A stretch of DNA of 64,000 nt from Caballeronia calidae (lineage in GTDB: Bacteria > Pseudomonadota > Gammaproteobacteria > Burkholderiales > Burkholderiaceae): contig NZ_FCOX02000045.1 of the NCBI RefSeq assembly GCF_900044055.2, positions 1 to 64,000 on the forward strand. Reading direction: 5' to 3'. A program made the translations under genes and the position numbers. The notes below the pieces were generated by a model. That model did not search any database and had not been told where the DNA came from. It was given only the letters and a program-made list of their open reading frames with translations. Shown in pieces: positions 35,461 through 43,705 of the stretch (positions are counted from its first letter, which is position 1; each line of letters opens with the position of its first letter).

Positions 35461-36264
35461 TCACTGGTCCGGCTGCGCATCGATGTCGACGTGCACCGTC
35501 AGCGTCTCCTCCTTGCCGCCCACGCGCGCGCCGCGCACCGGCGCCGCCGCTTCATGGTCTCGCGCGACCGCGAGGCGGCAGTGGCGCTCGCCCGCGAAAC
35601 CGGCCTGCGTCGCGTCCACCGACACCCAGCCGTGCTCCATCCAGACATCGGCCCAGGCGTGCAGCTTGAGGTCGGCGTCCGCGCCCCCATCGACATAGCC
35701 GCTCACGCAGCGCGCCGGCACGCCCCGCGCTCGGCAGCACGCGAGCAGCAGATGCGCGAAATCGCGCGCATCGCCGAAACCGCTTGCGAGCGCGAGCGCC
35801 GCCGTGCCCGCCGCGTACGCCGGCTCATTGCGATACCGCACGCTCTCCGCGATACGCTCCATCAGCGCGACGAGCGACGCGGACGTGTCGAGCGATGCCA
35901 CGCGATGCGCGAGCTCGCGGATCGCGGCATCGGGCGTCGTCAGCGGCGTCGCGCAGGTGAAATGCTCGAGCGGAATCGGGCCGGCTTCGTCGAAGAGGCG
36001 GCCATCGGCGAGTGCTTCGGTCTCGACCTCGCCCGCCACGCTCACATGCAGCTCGCTGTGCGGCTTCGTCAGCACGAGCGTGTGCAGCGCATTGCCGTAG
36101 GCGTCGCGCGCGGCGTCGAGCTTGCCCGGCGCATCGACATGCCAGTGCCGCACGAGCTGCGACGCGCCGCTCGCGGGCGTCACGCGGAACTGCTGGATCG
36201 AATACGTGACCGGCGCGGCGTAGCGGTAGCGGATGTCGTGGCGAATGGTCAGCAGCATGATCAC
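35461..36264 (-). CDS. Transglutaminase-like cysteine protease-fold protein
   Basis: 267 residues. The N-terminal beta-domain begins LTIRHDIRYRYAAPVTYSIQQFRVTP, and the catalytic triad is visible as Cys in CCRARGVPARCVSGY (about residue 165), His in LKLHAWADVWMEHGWVSVD (about 192) and Asp in SVDATQ. It belongs to the bacterial transglutaminase-like group found beside alpha-E and ATP-grasp genes. Its start overlaps the alpha-E stop by four bases (ATGA), so translation is coupled. The predicted role is peptide-bond or isopeptide hydrolysis or transfer on the product of the ATP-grasp enzyme. Confidence 0.92.
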   Translation of the reverse strand: MIMLLTIRHDIRYRYAAPVTYSIQQFRVTPASGASQLVRHWHVDAPGKLDAARDAYGNALHTLVLTKPHSELHVSVAGEVETEALADGRLFDEAGPIPLEHFTCATPLTTPDAAIRELAHRVASLDTSASLVALMERIAESVRYRNEPAYAAGTAALALASGFGDARDFAHLLLACCRARGVPARCVSGYVDGGADADLKLHAWADVWMEHGWVSVDATQAGFAGERHCRLAVARDHEAAAPVRGARVGGKEETLTVHVDIDAQPDQ

Positions 36265-37214
36265 GCGATCGGCAACATGAGGAAGGTATGCATCACCCGC
36301 AGTCCCAGTTCATCGACGCGCTTCAGGAACTGCGTGAGCCACGCGTGCACGCCCGCCTCCAGAATCTGGCGGATGTCGGCGTACAGCACGTCGGCGCGCA
36401 GCTTGCCCGCGAAGCGCTCGCATTCCTTCGATGCATCGGTGCGCAGCTTCGCGAGCGTGTCGCAGACGCCGTCGAGCGACGCGATCAGCGAGCGCGGCAT
36501 CTGCTCGTTGAGAATCAGCAGTTCGACGACGCGCGCAGGCGTCACGACATCGCGATACACCTTGCGATAGATCTCCAGCGCCGACACCGAACTGAGGATC
36601 GACGTCCAGTAATAGAAGTCTTCGAGCTGGCGCGCCGCCTCGCGCGAGTTGGGCGTGGCATCGGCGAAGCGCACATCGAGAATGCGCGCCGTGTTGTCCG
36701 CGCGCTCCAGATAGGCGCCGAGCTGCATGAAGAAGAACGCATCGTCGCGCAGCGCGGTGCCCTGCATCACGCCGCGGCACAGGTTCGAGCGGTACTTGAC
36801 CCATTCGAAGAGCGTGTCCGGGCTCGTTTCGAGCTCGCCGTTCGCGAGCCGCTGATTGAACTCGAGCCACGTGAAGTTGATCGTCTCCCAGCCTTCCGTC
36901 GTGAGCGTGCCGCGCACCGCGCGCGCGTTCTCGCGCGTCGCCTGCAGACAGGAAAGAATGCTCGACGGATTGCGCGCGTCCGCGGCCATGAAATGCAGCA
37001 TGTCCTCGCGCGAGCGCGATCCCGGATGCCGCTCGTCGAACATGTCTTCGAGCTCGGAAATCTTCAGCACCGAGCGTTGCGCGCGCGCCTCCTGCTCCGG
37101 CGTTTGCGGCAGGAGCGCGCCTTCCATGTTGATGTCGAGCATGCGCGCGGTGTTCTCCGCGCGCTCCATGTAGCGCGCCATCCAGAACAGGTGATCGGCA
37201 GTGCGGCTCAGCAT
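36261..37214 (-). CDS. Alpha-E domain protein
   Basis: 317 residues, all-helical, starting with the family hallmark MLSRTADHLFWMARYMERAENTARMLD. A second ERADNTARILDVRF block around residue 170 repeats the motif. The family always travels with circularly permuted ATP-grasp and transglutaminase-like proteins and is thought to cooperate with the ATP-grasp enzyme; no catalytic residues are established. It lies 18 bases downstream of the ATP-grasp gene. Confidence 0.92.
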   Translation of the reverse strand: MLSRTADHLFWMARYMERAENTARMLDINMEGALLPQTPEQEARAQRSVLKISELEDMFDERHPGSRSREDMLHFMAADARNPSSILSCLQATRENARAVRGTLTTEGWETINFTWLEFNQRLANGELETSPDTLFEWVKYRSNLCRGVMQGTALRDDAFFFMQLGAYLERADNTARILDVRFADATPNSREAARQLEDFYYWTSILSSVSALEIYRKVYRDVVTPARVVELLILNEQMPRSLIASLDGVCDTLAKLRTDASKECERFAGKLRADVLYADIRQILEAGVHAWLTQFLKRVDELGLRVMHTFLMLPIA

Positions 37215-37232
37215 GACAGTGTGCGCAGTGAG

Positions 37233-38642
37233 TTATTCGACCGTCCACGTATCCTTCGTCCCGCCGCCCTGCGACGAGTTGACGACGAGCGAGCCTTCAC
37301 GCAGCGCGACGCGCGTGAGGCCGCCCGCGCACATCGACACTTCGCGGCCCGAAAGCACGAACGGCCGCAAATCGATATGACGCGGCGCGATGCCCGCCTC
37401 GACGAAGGTCGGGCACGCGGAGAGCGAGAGCGTCGGCTGGGCGATATAGCCCTCGGGCCGCGCGACGAGCCGCGCGCGGAAGGCTTCGATTTCACCGCTC
37501 GTCGATGCCGGCCCGACGAGCATGCCGTAGCCGCCCGCGCCGTGCACTTCCTTCACGACGAGCTGCGCGAGATTCGCGAGCGTGTACGCGAGGTCGTCGG
37601 GCTTGCGGCATTGATACGTCGGCACGTTGTTGAGGATCGGCTTCTCGCCGAGATAGAACTCGATCATGTCGGGCACGAACGGATAGATCGATTTGTCGTC
37701 GGCGATGCCGGTGCCCATCGCGTTCGCGAGCGTCACGCGCCCGGCGCGATACGACGTGAGCAGCCCCGGAATGCCGAGCACCGAATCCGCGCGAAAGGCG
37801 AGCGGATCGAGAAAGTCGTCGTCGACGCGGCGATAGATCACGTCGACGCGGCGCGGTCCGTGCGTCGTGCGCATGAAGACGTAATTGTCGTCGACGAAGA
37901 GATCCTTGCCTTCGACGAGCTCCACGCCCATCTGCTGCGCGAGGAACGTGTGCTCGAAGTAGGCCGAGTTGTACATGCCGGGCGTGAGCACGACGACCGC
38001 GGGATCGTCGACGCCTTCGGGCGCGATCGAGCGCAACGTTTCCAGCAGCAGGTCGGGATAATGCGCGACCGGCGCCACGCGGTTCTGCACGAAGAGCTCG
38101 GGAAAGAGCCGCATCATCATCTTGCGGTTTTCGAGCATGTACGACACGCCCGACGGCACGCGCAGATTGTCTTCGAGCACGTAGAACTCGCCCGCCTCGC
38201 CCGCGCGCACCACGTCGATGCCCGCGATATGCGCGTACACATCGAGCGGCACGTCGACGCCCTGCATCTCCGGCCGATATTGCGCGTTCGTGTAGACCTG
38301 CTCGGCCGGAATGCGCCCGGCGAGGACGATATCGCCCTCGTGATAGATGTCGTGCAGAAAGAGATTGAGCGCCCGCACGCGCTGCCGCAAACCCGCTTCG
38401 AGCACGCGCCATTCGTCGCCGGGAATGATGCGCGGAATCATGTCGAAGGGAATGAGGCGCTCGGTGCCGGACAGATCGCCGTTCACCGCGAAGGTGATGC
38501 CCACGCGCCGGAACAGCACATCGGCCTCGGCCCGCTTGCGCGCGATGATCTCCGGGCTCTGCATGTCGAGCCAGCGGGAAAACCGTGCGTAGTGGCTGCG
38601 CACGGTGTCGTCCTGACGCATTTCATCGTAGATCTGCATCAT
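37233..38642 (-). CDS. Circularly permuted ATP-grasp ligase (COG2308-type)
   Basis: 469 residues. Start at 38642 with AAGGA upstream; an ATG at 38672 is also open. The sequence follows the circularly permuted ATP-grasp family: MQIYDEMRQDDTVRSHYARFSRWL, VNGDLSGTERLIPFDMIPRII, FLHDIYHEGDIVLAGRIP, RPEMQGVDVPLDVYAHIAGIDVVR, YVLEDNLRVPSGVSYMLENR and late KEVHGAGGYGMLVGP. Such enzymes are predicted to form amide bonds with ATP, making a peptide or a peptide tag. It is the first gene of the Anbu operon, suggesting synthesis of a product later handled by the transglutaminase-like protein and Anbu. Confidence 0.92.
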   Translation of the reverse strand: MMQIYDEMRQDDTVRSHYARFSRWLDMQSPEIIARKRAEADVLFRRVGITFAVNGDLSGTERLIPFDMIPRIIPGDEWRVLEAGLRQRVRALNLFLHDIYHEGDIVLAGRIPAEQVYTNAQYRPEMQGVDVPLDVYAHIAGIDVVRAGEAGEFYVLEDNLRVPSGVSYMLENRKMMMRLFPELFVQNRVAPVAHYPDLLLETLRSIAPEGVDDPAVVVLTPGMYNSAYFEHTFLAQQMGVELVEGKDLFVDDNYVFMRTTHGPRRVDVIYRRVDDDFLDPLAFRADSVLGIPGLLTSYRAGRVTLANAMGTGIADDKSIYPFVPDMIEFYLGEKPILNNVPTYQCRKPDDLAYTLANLAQLVVKEVHGAGGYGMLVGPASTSGEIEAFRARLVARPEGYIAQPTLSLSACPTFVEAGIAPRHIDLRPFVLSGREVSMCAGGLTRVALREGSLVVNSSQGGGTKDTWTVE

Positions 38643-38777
38643 GTGCGTCCTTCGTTTTTCGGCGCATTTCATTGCAGTATCGGACGAAAGTGCGTGACGT
38701 GTGCCACTTTTTTAACGCGCGTTCATGGTGCATCGTGTTTTCGCGCTAGACTGCCCGCTTGCGCTCAACGTTTCATC

Positions 38778-40379
38778 ATGTCCGAAGCCCTCCAAGACGA
38801 AGCCGCTTCTCTCCCCGATTCCCTAGCCGATGCCCTGCTCGCCGGCCTCGCGCGGCCGATCGTGTTCGTCGATCTGGAAACCACCGGCTCGAACGCGACC
38901 GAGGACCGCATCACCGAAATCGGCGTCGTGGAGGCGAGCACGGCGGGCATCGAGCGCTGGAGCGTGCTCGTCGATCCGGGCGTGGCAGTGCCACCGTTCA
39001 TCTCGCGCCTGACGGGCATCGAAGACGCGATGCTGCGCGGCCAGCCCACGTTCGAATCGCTCGCGCCCGCGCTTGCCGAGCGTCTGCACGGCAAGCTCTT
39101 CGTCGCGCACAACGCGCGCTTCGATTACGGCTTTCTGAAGAACGAGTTCCGCCGCGCGGGCATTGCGTTTCGCGCGGATACGCTGTGCACGGTGCGGCTA
39201 TCGCGCGCGCTCTTTCCATCGGTCGAACGGCATGGTCTCGATGCGCTCATCGCGCGGCTGAATCTCGCGCCCGAAGGACGCCATCGCGCGCTCGCCGACG
39301 CCGATCTGCTCTGGCAGTTCTGGCAGAAGATTCACGCGCTCTATTCGCAGGATCTCGTCGATGCCGCGATCAAGACGCTCGTGAAGCGCGCGAGCCTGCC
39401 CGCCGCGCTGCCGGAAGGCGCGCTCGATGCGCTGCCGTCGACGCCCGGCGTCTATCTCTTTCACGGCGACGACGACGTGCCGCTCTATGTCGGCAAGAGC
39501 ATCAATCTCAAACAGCGCGTCGCGGCGCATTTTTCGGGCGATCACAGGCTTCAGAAGGACTTGTCGATCTCGCAGGCCATCCGCCGGATCGAATGCCGCG
39601 AGACGCTCGGAGAGCTCGGCGCGCTGCTGCTCGAAGCGAAGCTCGTGAAGGATCTCAAGCCGACGCATAATCGCCTGCTCAAGGGCGCGTCGGGAACGTG
39701 CGCGTGGCAATGGCTGCCGGGCGCGAGCGCGCCGACGCTCATCAGGGCGAGCAGACGCGATCTGTCGCGCGAGGCGCATCTCTTCGGCGTGTTCGCATCG
39801 CGGGCGAAGGCGCACGCGTTCATGCGTCATTTCGCCGATGAGCACACGCTGTGTCACGCGACGCTCGGGCTCGAAAAAGCGCCGCTTTCGCCCGGTCGCG
39901 GCTGCTTCGGCTATCAGGTGAAACGTTGCCTCGGATCGTGCGCGGGCATCGAAACGCTCGCGGATCACGCGGCGCGCGCGCTCGACGCACTGGAAAGCGC
40001 GCGCCTCGTGCGCTGGCCGCATGAAGGACCGATCGCCATTTGCGAGCGCGACGAAGAGACGGGCCGCGAGGCATGGCATGTGATCGACCGATGGTGCTAT
40101 ATCGGCACGTGCGCGACGCGCGACGAGATCGCGCCGCTGCTCGCGGACGCGCCCGCGCCGCGCCCGTTCGATTCCGACGTCTACGGGCTGATCGCGAAAC
40201 GCCTCGCGTCGGGACAGTTGAGCTGGATCGCCTGCGACACGCGGCCCGCGTTCGATCTCGTCGTACAAGAAGCGCCCGCGCGCGCCGTCGTCGCGCAACA
40301 CACACAACATACGCAACAAACGAAGCGCGCGACGAAGCGCCGCGCGATCGCCGCCGATCAGTTCGCGCTTGGCTTCTGA
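38778..40379 (+). CDS. DnaQ-type 3'-5' exonuclease fused to a GIY-YIG (UvrC/Cho-like) nuclease
   Basis: 533 residues from ATG 38778; the open frame runs thousands of bases upstream over the Anbu operon as an antisense shadow. Residues 25-190 are a DEDDh exonuclease: IVFVDLETTGS (Asp, Glu), HNARFDYGFL (Asp) and HRALADADL (His, Asp). Residues about 215-300 are a GIY-YIG domain: TPGVYLFHGDDDVPLYVGKSINLKQRVAAHF with the catalytic Glu in LLEAKLVKDLKP. A C-terminal region resembling Cho/UvrC follows, including CFGYQVKRCLGSCAG. It lacks the UvrC RNase H half. Likely a DNA repair nuclease related to Cho. The promoter is divergent from the ATP-grasp gene. Confidence 0.9.
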   Translation: MSEALQDEAASLPDSLADALLAGLARPIVFVDLETTGSNATEDRITEIGVVEASTAGIERWSVLVDPGVAVPPFISRLTGIEDAMLRGQPTFESLAPALAERLHGKLFVAHNARFDYGFLKNEFRRAGIAFRADTLCTVRLSRALFPSVERHGLDALIARLNLAPEGRHRALADADLLWQFWQKIHALYSQDLVDAAIKTLVKRASLPAALPEGALDALPSTPGVYLFHGDDDVPLYVGKSINLKQRVAAHFSGDHRLQKDLSISQAIRRIECRETLGELGALLLEAKLVKDLKPTHNRLLKGASGTCAWQWLPGASAPTLIRASRRDLSREAHLFGVFASRAKAHAFMRHFADEHTLCHATLGLEKAPLSPGRGCFGYQVKRCLGSCAGIETLADHAARALDALESARLVRWPHEGPIAICERDEETGREAWHVIDRWCYIGTCATRDEIAPLLADAPAPRPFDSDVYGLIAKRLASGQLSWIACDTRPAFDLVVQEAPARAVVAQHTQHTQQTKRATKRRAIAADQFALGF

Positions 40380-40394
40380 CGCGCCATCGCGCGC

Positions 40395-41138
40395 TCAGGC
40401 GATGCCGCCGTTCGCGCGCAACACCTGCCCGTTGACCCAGGCCGCATCCGGCCCGACGAGAAACGCGACGACCGCCGCGATGTCGTCCGGCTGACCGAGT
40501 CTTTCCAGCGGCGCCATCTTCGAGAACGTGGCGATCTGCTCGTCGGTCTTGCCGTCGAGGAACAGCGACGTCGCCACCGGTCCCGGCGCCACGGCGTTCA
40601 CCGTGATGCCGCGCCCGCGCAATTCCTTCGCGAACACATGCGTGAACGATTCGACCGCCGCCTTCGTCGCGTTGTAGATCGCGTAGCCGGGCATATTGAG
40701 CGCGAGCGTCGTGCTCGAAAAGTTGACGATGCGCCCGCCGCCGTTCATGCGCGCCGCCGCTTCGCGCAGCGTGTTGAAGGTGCCGCGCACATTGATGTCG
40801 AAGGTCTGATCGTAGAGCGCGTCGCTCGTGTCGGCGAGCGGCACGGTCTTCAGCACGCCCGCGTTGTTGATCAGCGCATCTACACGGCCGAGTTGCGCTT
40901 CGACGGTCTCGAACATGCCACGCACGTCCTCCGCGTTCGCGACGTCCGCCTTCACCGCGATCGCCGCGCCGCCCGCTTCGCGCAATTGCCCGACGAGCGC
41001 GTCCGCTTCCTTCGCGCTCGATGCATAGTTCACCGCGACCGCGAAGCCGTCGCGTGCGAGACGCCGCGCAATTTCAGCGCCGATGCCGCGCGACGCGCCC
41101 GTGACGATGGCCACGCGCTTCGATTGGGTCTGACTCAT
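40395..41138 (-). CDS. Short-chain dehydrogenase/reductase (3-oxoacyl-ACP-reductase-like)
   Basis: 247 residues. Classical SDR motifs: cofactor loop TGASRGIGAEI, NNAG, catalytic Ser in VNFSSTT and Tyr-x3-Lys in YAIYNATKAAVESF, then the APGPVATSLF loop. An Ala replaces the basic residue in some NADP sites; NYASS suggests NADP(H). The start at 41138 is behind GGAG. It is divergent from a LysR gene, with 117 bases between starts, so that regulator probably controls it. The substrate is unknown. Confidence 0.92.
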   Translation of the reverse strand: MSQTQSKRVAIVTGASRGIGAEIARRLARDGFAVAVNYASSAKEADALVGQLREAGGAAIAVKADVANAEDVRGMFETVEAQLGRVDALINNAGVLKTVPLADTSDALYDQTFDINVRGTFNTLREAAARMNGGGRIVNFSSTTLALNMPGYAIYNATKAAVESFTHVFAKELRGRGITVNAVAPGPVATSLFLDGKTDEQIATFSKMAPLERLGQPDDIAAVVAFLVGPDAAWVNGQVLRANGGIA

Positions 41139-41255
41139 GATGTGCTCCTCAAGGTTGGCTGTTCGATGGGAAGCATGATGAATCATTCCGTTTTCGCGAT
41201 CATCGTGCGTGGCTTAGTATCATCGTTCCAGTTGCTTCAACAATCCCGAGCGCTC

Positions 41256-42155
41256 ATGGACCGATTCCAGGAAATGCAGGTATTCGTGCGCATCGCGGAA
41301 CGGCACAGCTTCACGCAGGCCGCCGACGATCTGCAAATGCCGCGCGCCACCGTCACCAATCTGATGAAGCGCATGGAAGAGCGGCTCGGCGCGCGGCTGC
41401 TCGAACGCACGACCCGCACCGTGCGCCTCACGCTCGACGGCGAGGCGCACTATCGGCGCTGCGTGCGTCTCATCGCGGATCTGGAAGAAGCGGAAGGCTC
41501 GTTCAGGCATGCGGAGCCGAAGGGCCTCTTGCGCGTGAACCTGCAAGGCACGCTCGCGCGGCATTTCATCATGCCGGGCTTGCCCGCGTTTCTCGAACGC
41601 CACAGGCAGATCGAACTGCAGATCGGCGAGGACGACAGGCTCGTCGATCTCGTGCGTGAAGGCGTGGATTGCGTGCTGCGCGCGGGCACCTTGCAGGACT
41701 CGTCGATGGTCGGCCGGCGCGTTGCGCTGCTCGAACAGGTGACGGTGGCAAGCCCCGCGTATCTGTCGCGCGAAGGCGTGCCGGACGATGTCGAAGCGCT
41801 CGCATCGCATCGCGCGGTGAACTTCGTATCGAGCGCGACGGGGCGTGTGCTGCCGCTCGAGTTTACGATGAACGAGCGCGTCGAGACGATCGAACTGAAA
41901 GCCGCCGTGTCGGTGACGGGCGTCGAACTCTATACGCAAGCGGCGCTCGCAGGATTGGGCATCGTGCAGGTGCCGCGCTATCACGTCGACGATGCGCTCG
42001 CCGATGGCCGCCTGCAAGTGCTGCTTCCGGATCTTCCGCCACCGCCGATGCCCGTCTCCGTGCTCTATCCGCATAACCGTCAATTGTCCGCTCGCGTACG
42101 GGTTTTCGCGGATTGGTTGAGCGATGTCTTCGCTGAGCACAACAAACGCGGCTGA
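41256..42155 (+). CDS. LysR-family transcriptional regulator
   Basis: 299 residues from ATG 41256 (MDRFQEMQVFVRIAERHSF). The winged helix has TQAADDLQMPRATVTNLMKRMEERLG, followed by TRTVRLTLDGE and the effector domain (VDCVLRAGTLQDSSMVGR; AALAGLGIVQVPRYHVDDALADGRL). It belongs to the large DsdC/CrgA-like branch that usually controls a divergent oxidoreductase, here the SDR at 40395-41138. A strong bidirectional terminator follows the gene. Confidence 0.93.
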   Translation: MDRFQEMQVFVRIAERHSFTQAADDLQMPRATVTNLMKRMEERLGARLLERTTRTVRLTLDGEAHYRRCVRLIADLEEAEGSFRHAEPKGLLRVNLQGTLARHFIMPGLPAFLERHRQIELQIGEDDRLVDLVREGVDCVLRAGTLQDSSMVGRRVALLEQVTVASPAYLSREGVPDDVEALASHRAVNFVSSATGRVLPLEFTMNERVETIELKAAVSVTGVELYTQAALAGLGIVQVPRYHVDDALADGRLQVLLPDLPPPPMPVSVLYPHNRQLSARVRVFADWLSDVFAEHNKRG

Positions 42156-42171
42156 TCGAAAAATCAAAAGC

Positions 42172-42214
42172 AAAAGAGGCCAGCATCCCAATGAAGGGAA
42201 GCTGGCCTCTTTTT
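42172..42214. terminator. Bidirectional rho-independent terminator
   Basis: Perfect stem AAAAGAGGCCAGC / GCTGGCCTCTTTT with a 16-base loop. It has T-rich tracts on both sides and serves the LysR gene (plus) and the HU gene (minus), which converge here. Confidence 0.95.
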
Positions 42215-42270
42215 CATCGCGCTTCGATTTCGTCGACGAAACCGAAGCCTGAAACGCTCGGGAACGAAGC

Positions 42271-42729
42271 TTAAGCCGCTGCGTCCTTCAGCTTCTTCAG
42301 CGCGCGTGCCTTGATGCGGACGCTTGCCGGCTTTGCCGGGAACCAGCGCTCTTCACCCGTGAACGGGTCCTTGCCGAAGCGCTTCTTCTTCGCCGGCACG
42401 GCTTGCGCGGAGATCTTCAGCAGACCCGACAGCGTGAACTCGCCTGCGCCCTTCTTGTGGATCGAGCCGAGGATGGTGTCTTCCAGCGCGACCAGCACGG
42501 CCTTCACCGCCTTCAGTTCGACAGCGGCGCGCTCGGAGAGATGCGTCGCGAGCGATGCCTTCGTGAACGTGTCCTTGATCGGCGAGGGAGCGCCCGTGGT
42601 CTTCTTCGCGGCTACTTTCTTTGCGGCAACCTTCGGTGCTGCTGCTTTCTTGGCCGGTGCGGCGGCGGTCTTCGCCGTGGCCTTCTTGGCCGGGGCTTTC
42701 TTGGCAGCGGTTTTAGCGGAAGTCGACAT
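42271..42729 (-). CDS. HU-family DNA-binding protein with N-terminal histone H1-like tail
   Basis: 152 residues. The first 48 are an Ala/Lys/Pro repeat tail (AKKAPAKKATAKT, AAKKVAAKKTT), and the rest is an HU/IHF-like core: IKDTFTKASLATHLSERAAVELKAVKAVLVALEDTILGSI, a beta-arm region with GEFTLSGLLKISAQAVPAKKKR, and the GKDPFTGEERWFPAKPASVRIKARALKKLK end. The arm and body match the HU-like proteins of Burkholderiales. AGGAG precedes the ATG. It is a nucleoid-associated protein whose tail adds non-specific DNA binding. It is a single gene ending at the shared terminator. Confidence 0.92.
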   Translation of the reverse strand: MSTSAKTAAKKAPAKKATAKTAAAPAKKAAAPKVAAKKVAAKKTTGAPSPIKDTFTKASLATHLSERAAVELKAVKAVLVALEDTILGSIHKKGAGEFTLSGLLKISAQAVPAKKKRFGKDPFTGEERWFPAKPASVRIKARALKKLKDAAA

Positions 42730-42949
42730 GTTTCTCCTACCTGTTTTTGGTCAGTGATGTTCGAATACGTCCGCACCGATGCGTTCGTATCACGCCGGAT
42801 TCTACATACGCCAGGCGTGTTCGTGCGAGTCTTTTGCGCTTTTATATCGTTTTTATAGGGGTTTTTCGTGGTGCCGCGCTGACACATCAGCAACGGGACC
42901 GACATTCACGATGTTCTTCGATGCGTTTACAGACGACGCGCGATGCATT

Positions 42950-43705
42950 TCATCGCTGCACAGAAGAGGTAAACGCGCGATGCGCGATGTGAGCGATGAG
43001 CGGATAGTGATCGGAAGCGATGCGCGAAAGGCGTGTGCGATGCACATCGACACGCATGAGACGCTCGCCCGGATGCACCCAGATGCGGTCGAGCGCGAAG
43101 AGCGGACAGCGCGTGGGAAAGGTGCGAAACGCGCTCGCGCGATGAAAGTGCGTGACGAGCCGCCGCAACGTGCGGCCATAGACGAACCACTCGTTGAGGT
43201 CGCCGAGCAGGATCACGGGCAGCGCGGGCGTATCGAAGCTTTGCAGCACCTGCTCCACTTGCGCGCGCCTTTCGCTCGATGCGAGACCGAGATGCGTCGC
43301 GACCACGCGCCATACTTCGCCGCCGCAATCGATGTCGGCATCGAGCGCGCCGCGCGGCTCGCGGCTTCCGAACGAGAGATCCAGCGTGCGCACCGCGCGC
43401 ACCGGATAGCGCGTCAGCACCGCGTTGCCGTAGCGTCGCTCGGGCGTATCGAGCGTCGGGCCGGCGACCGCGTGCAGACCGGTCATGCGCTGCAGCACGT
43501 CCAGCACATCGTGCGAACCGCTGCCGCCGAGCGGCACTTCCTGCAACGCGAAGATGTCGGCATCGATTTCGGCGAGCACTTCGCCGATGCGCTCCGGCGC
43601 GAATCTGCCGTCGATGCCCACCGCGCCGTGCAGGTTGTAAGTCGCGATGCGCAACTCGCGCGCGCGGGTTTCCTGTTCGATGACGGCGTCGTGCATCAGC
43701 GTCAT
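42950..43705 (-). CDS. Endonuclease/exonuclease/phosphatase-family protein
   Basis: 251 residues from ATG 43705 (a second ATG at 43696). EEP-fold motifs in order: RIATYNLHGAVG (Asn), IFALQEVPLG (metal Glu), VVATHLGL, VILLGDLNEWFV (Asp, Asn) and the final SDHYPLIAHI (Asp-His). The ATG overlaps the stop of the PLD-DedA gene by four bases, so the pair is an operon; together they suggest phospholipid or phosphodiester processing at the membrane. DNA, phosphoinositide-like and lipid substrates are all possible. Confidence 0.9.
   Translation of the reverse strand: MTLMHDAVIEQETRARELRIATYNLHGAVGIDGRFAPERIGEVLAEIDADIFALQEVPLGGSGSHDVLDVLQRMTGLHAVAGPTLDTPERRYGNAVLTRYPVRAVRTLDLSFGSREPRGALDADIDCGGEVWRVVATHLGLASSERRAQVEQVLQSFDTPALPVILLGDLNEWFVYGRTLRRLVTHFHRASAFRTFPTRCPLFALDRIWVHPGERLMRVDVHRTRLSRIASDHYPLIAHIAHRAFTSSVQR

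Noticed and set aside
36288..38777. Long N-terminal extension of the DnaQ/GIY-YIG protein
   Set aside because: It overlaps the alpha-E and ATP-grasp genes in antisense; the exonuclease domain starts right after ATG 38778.
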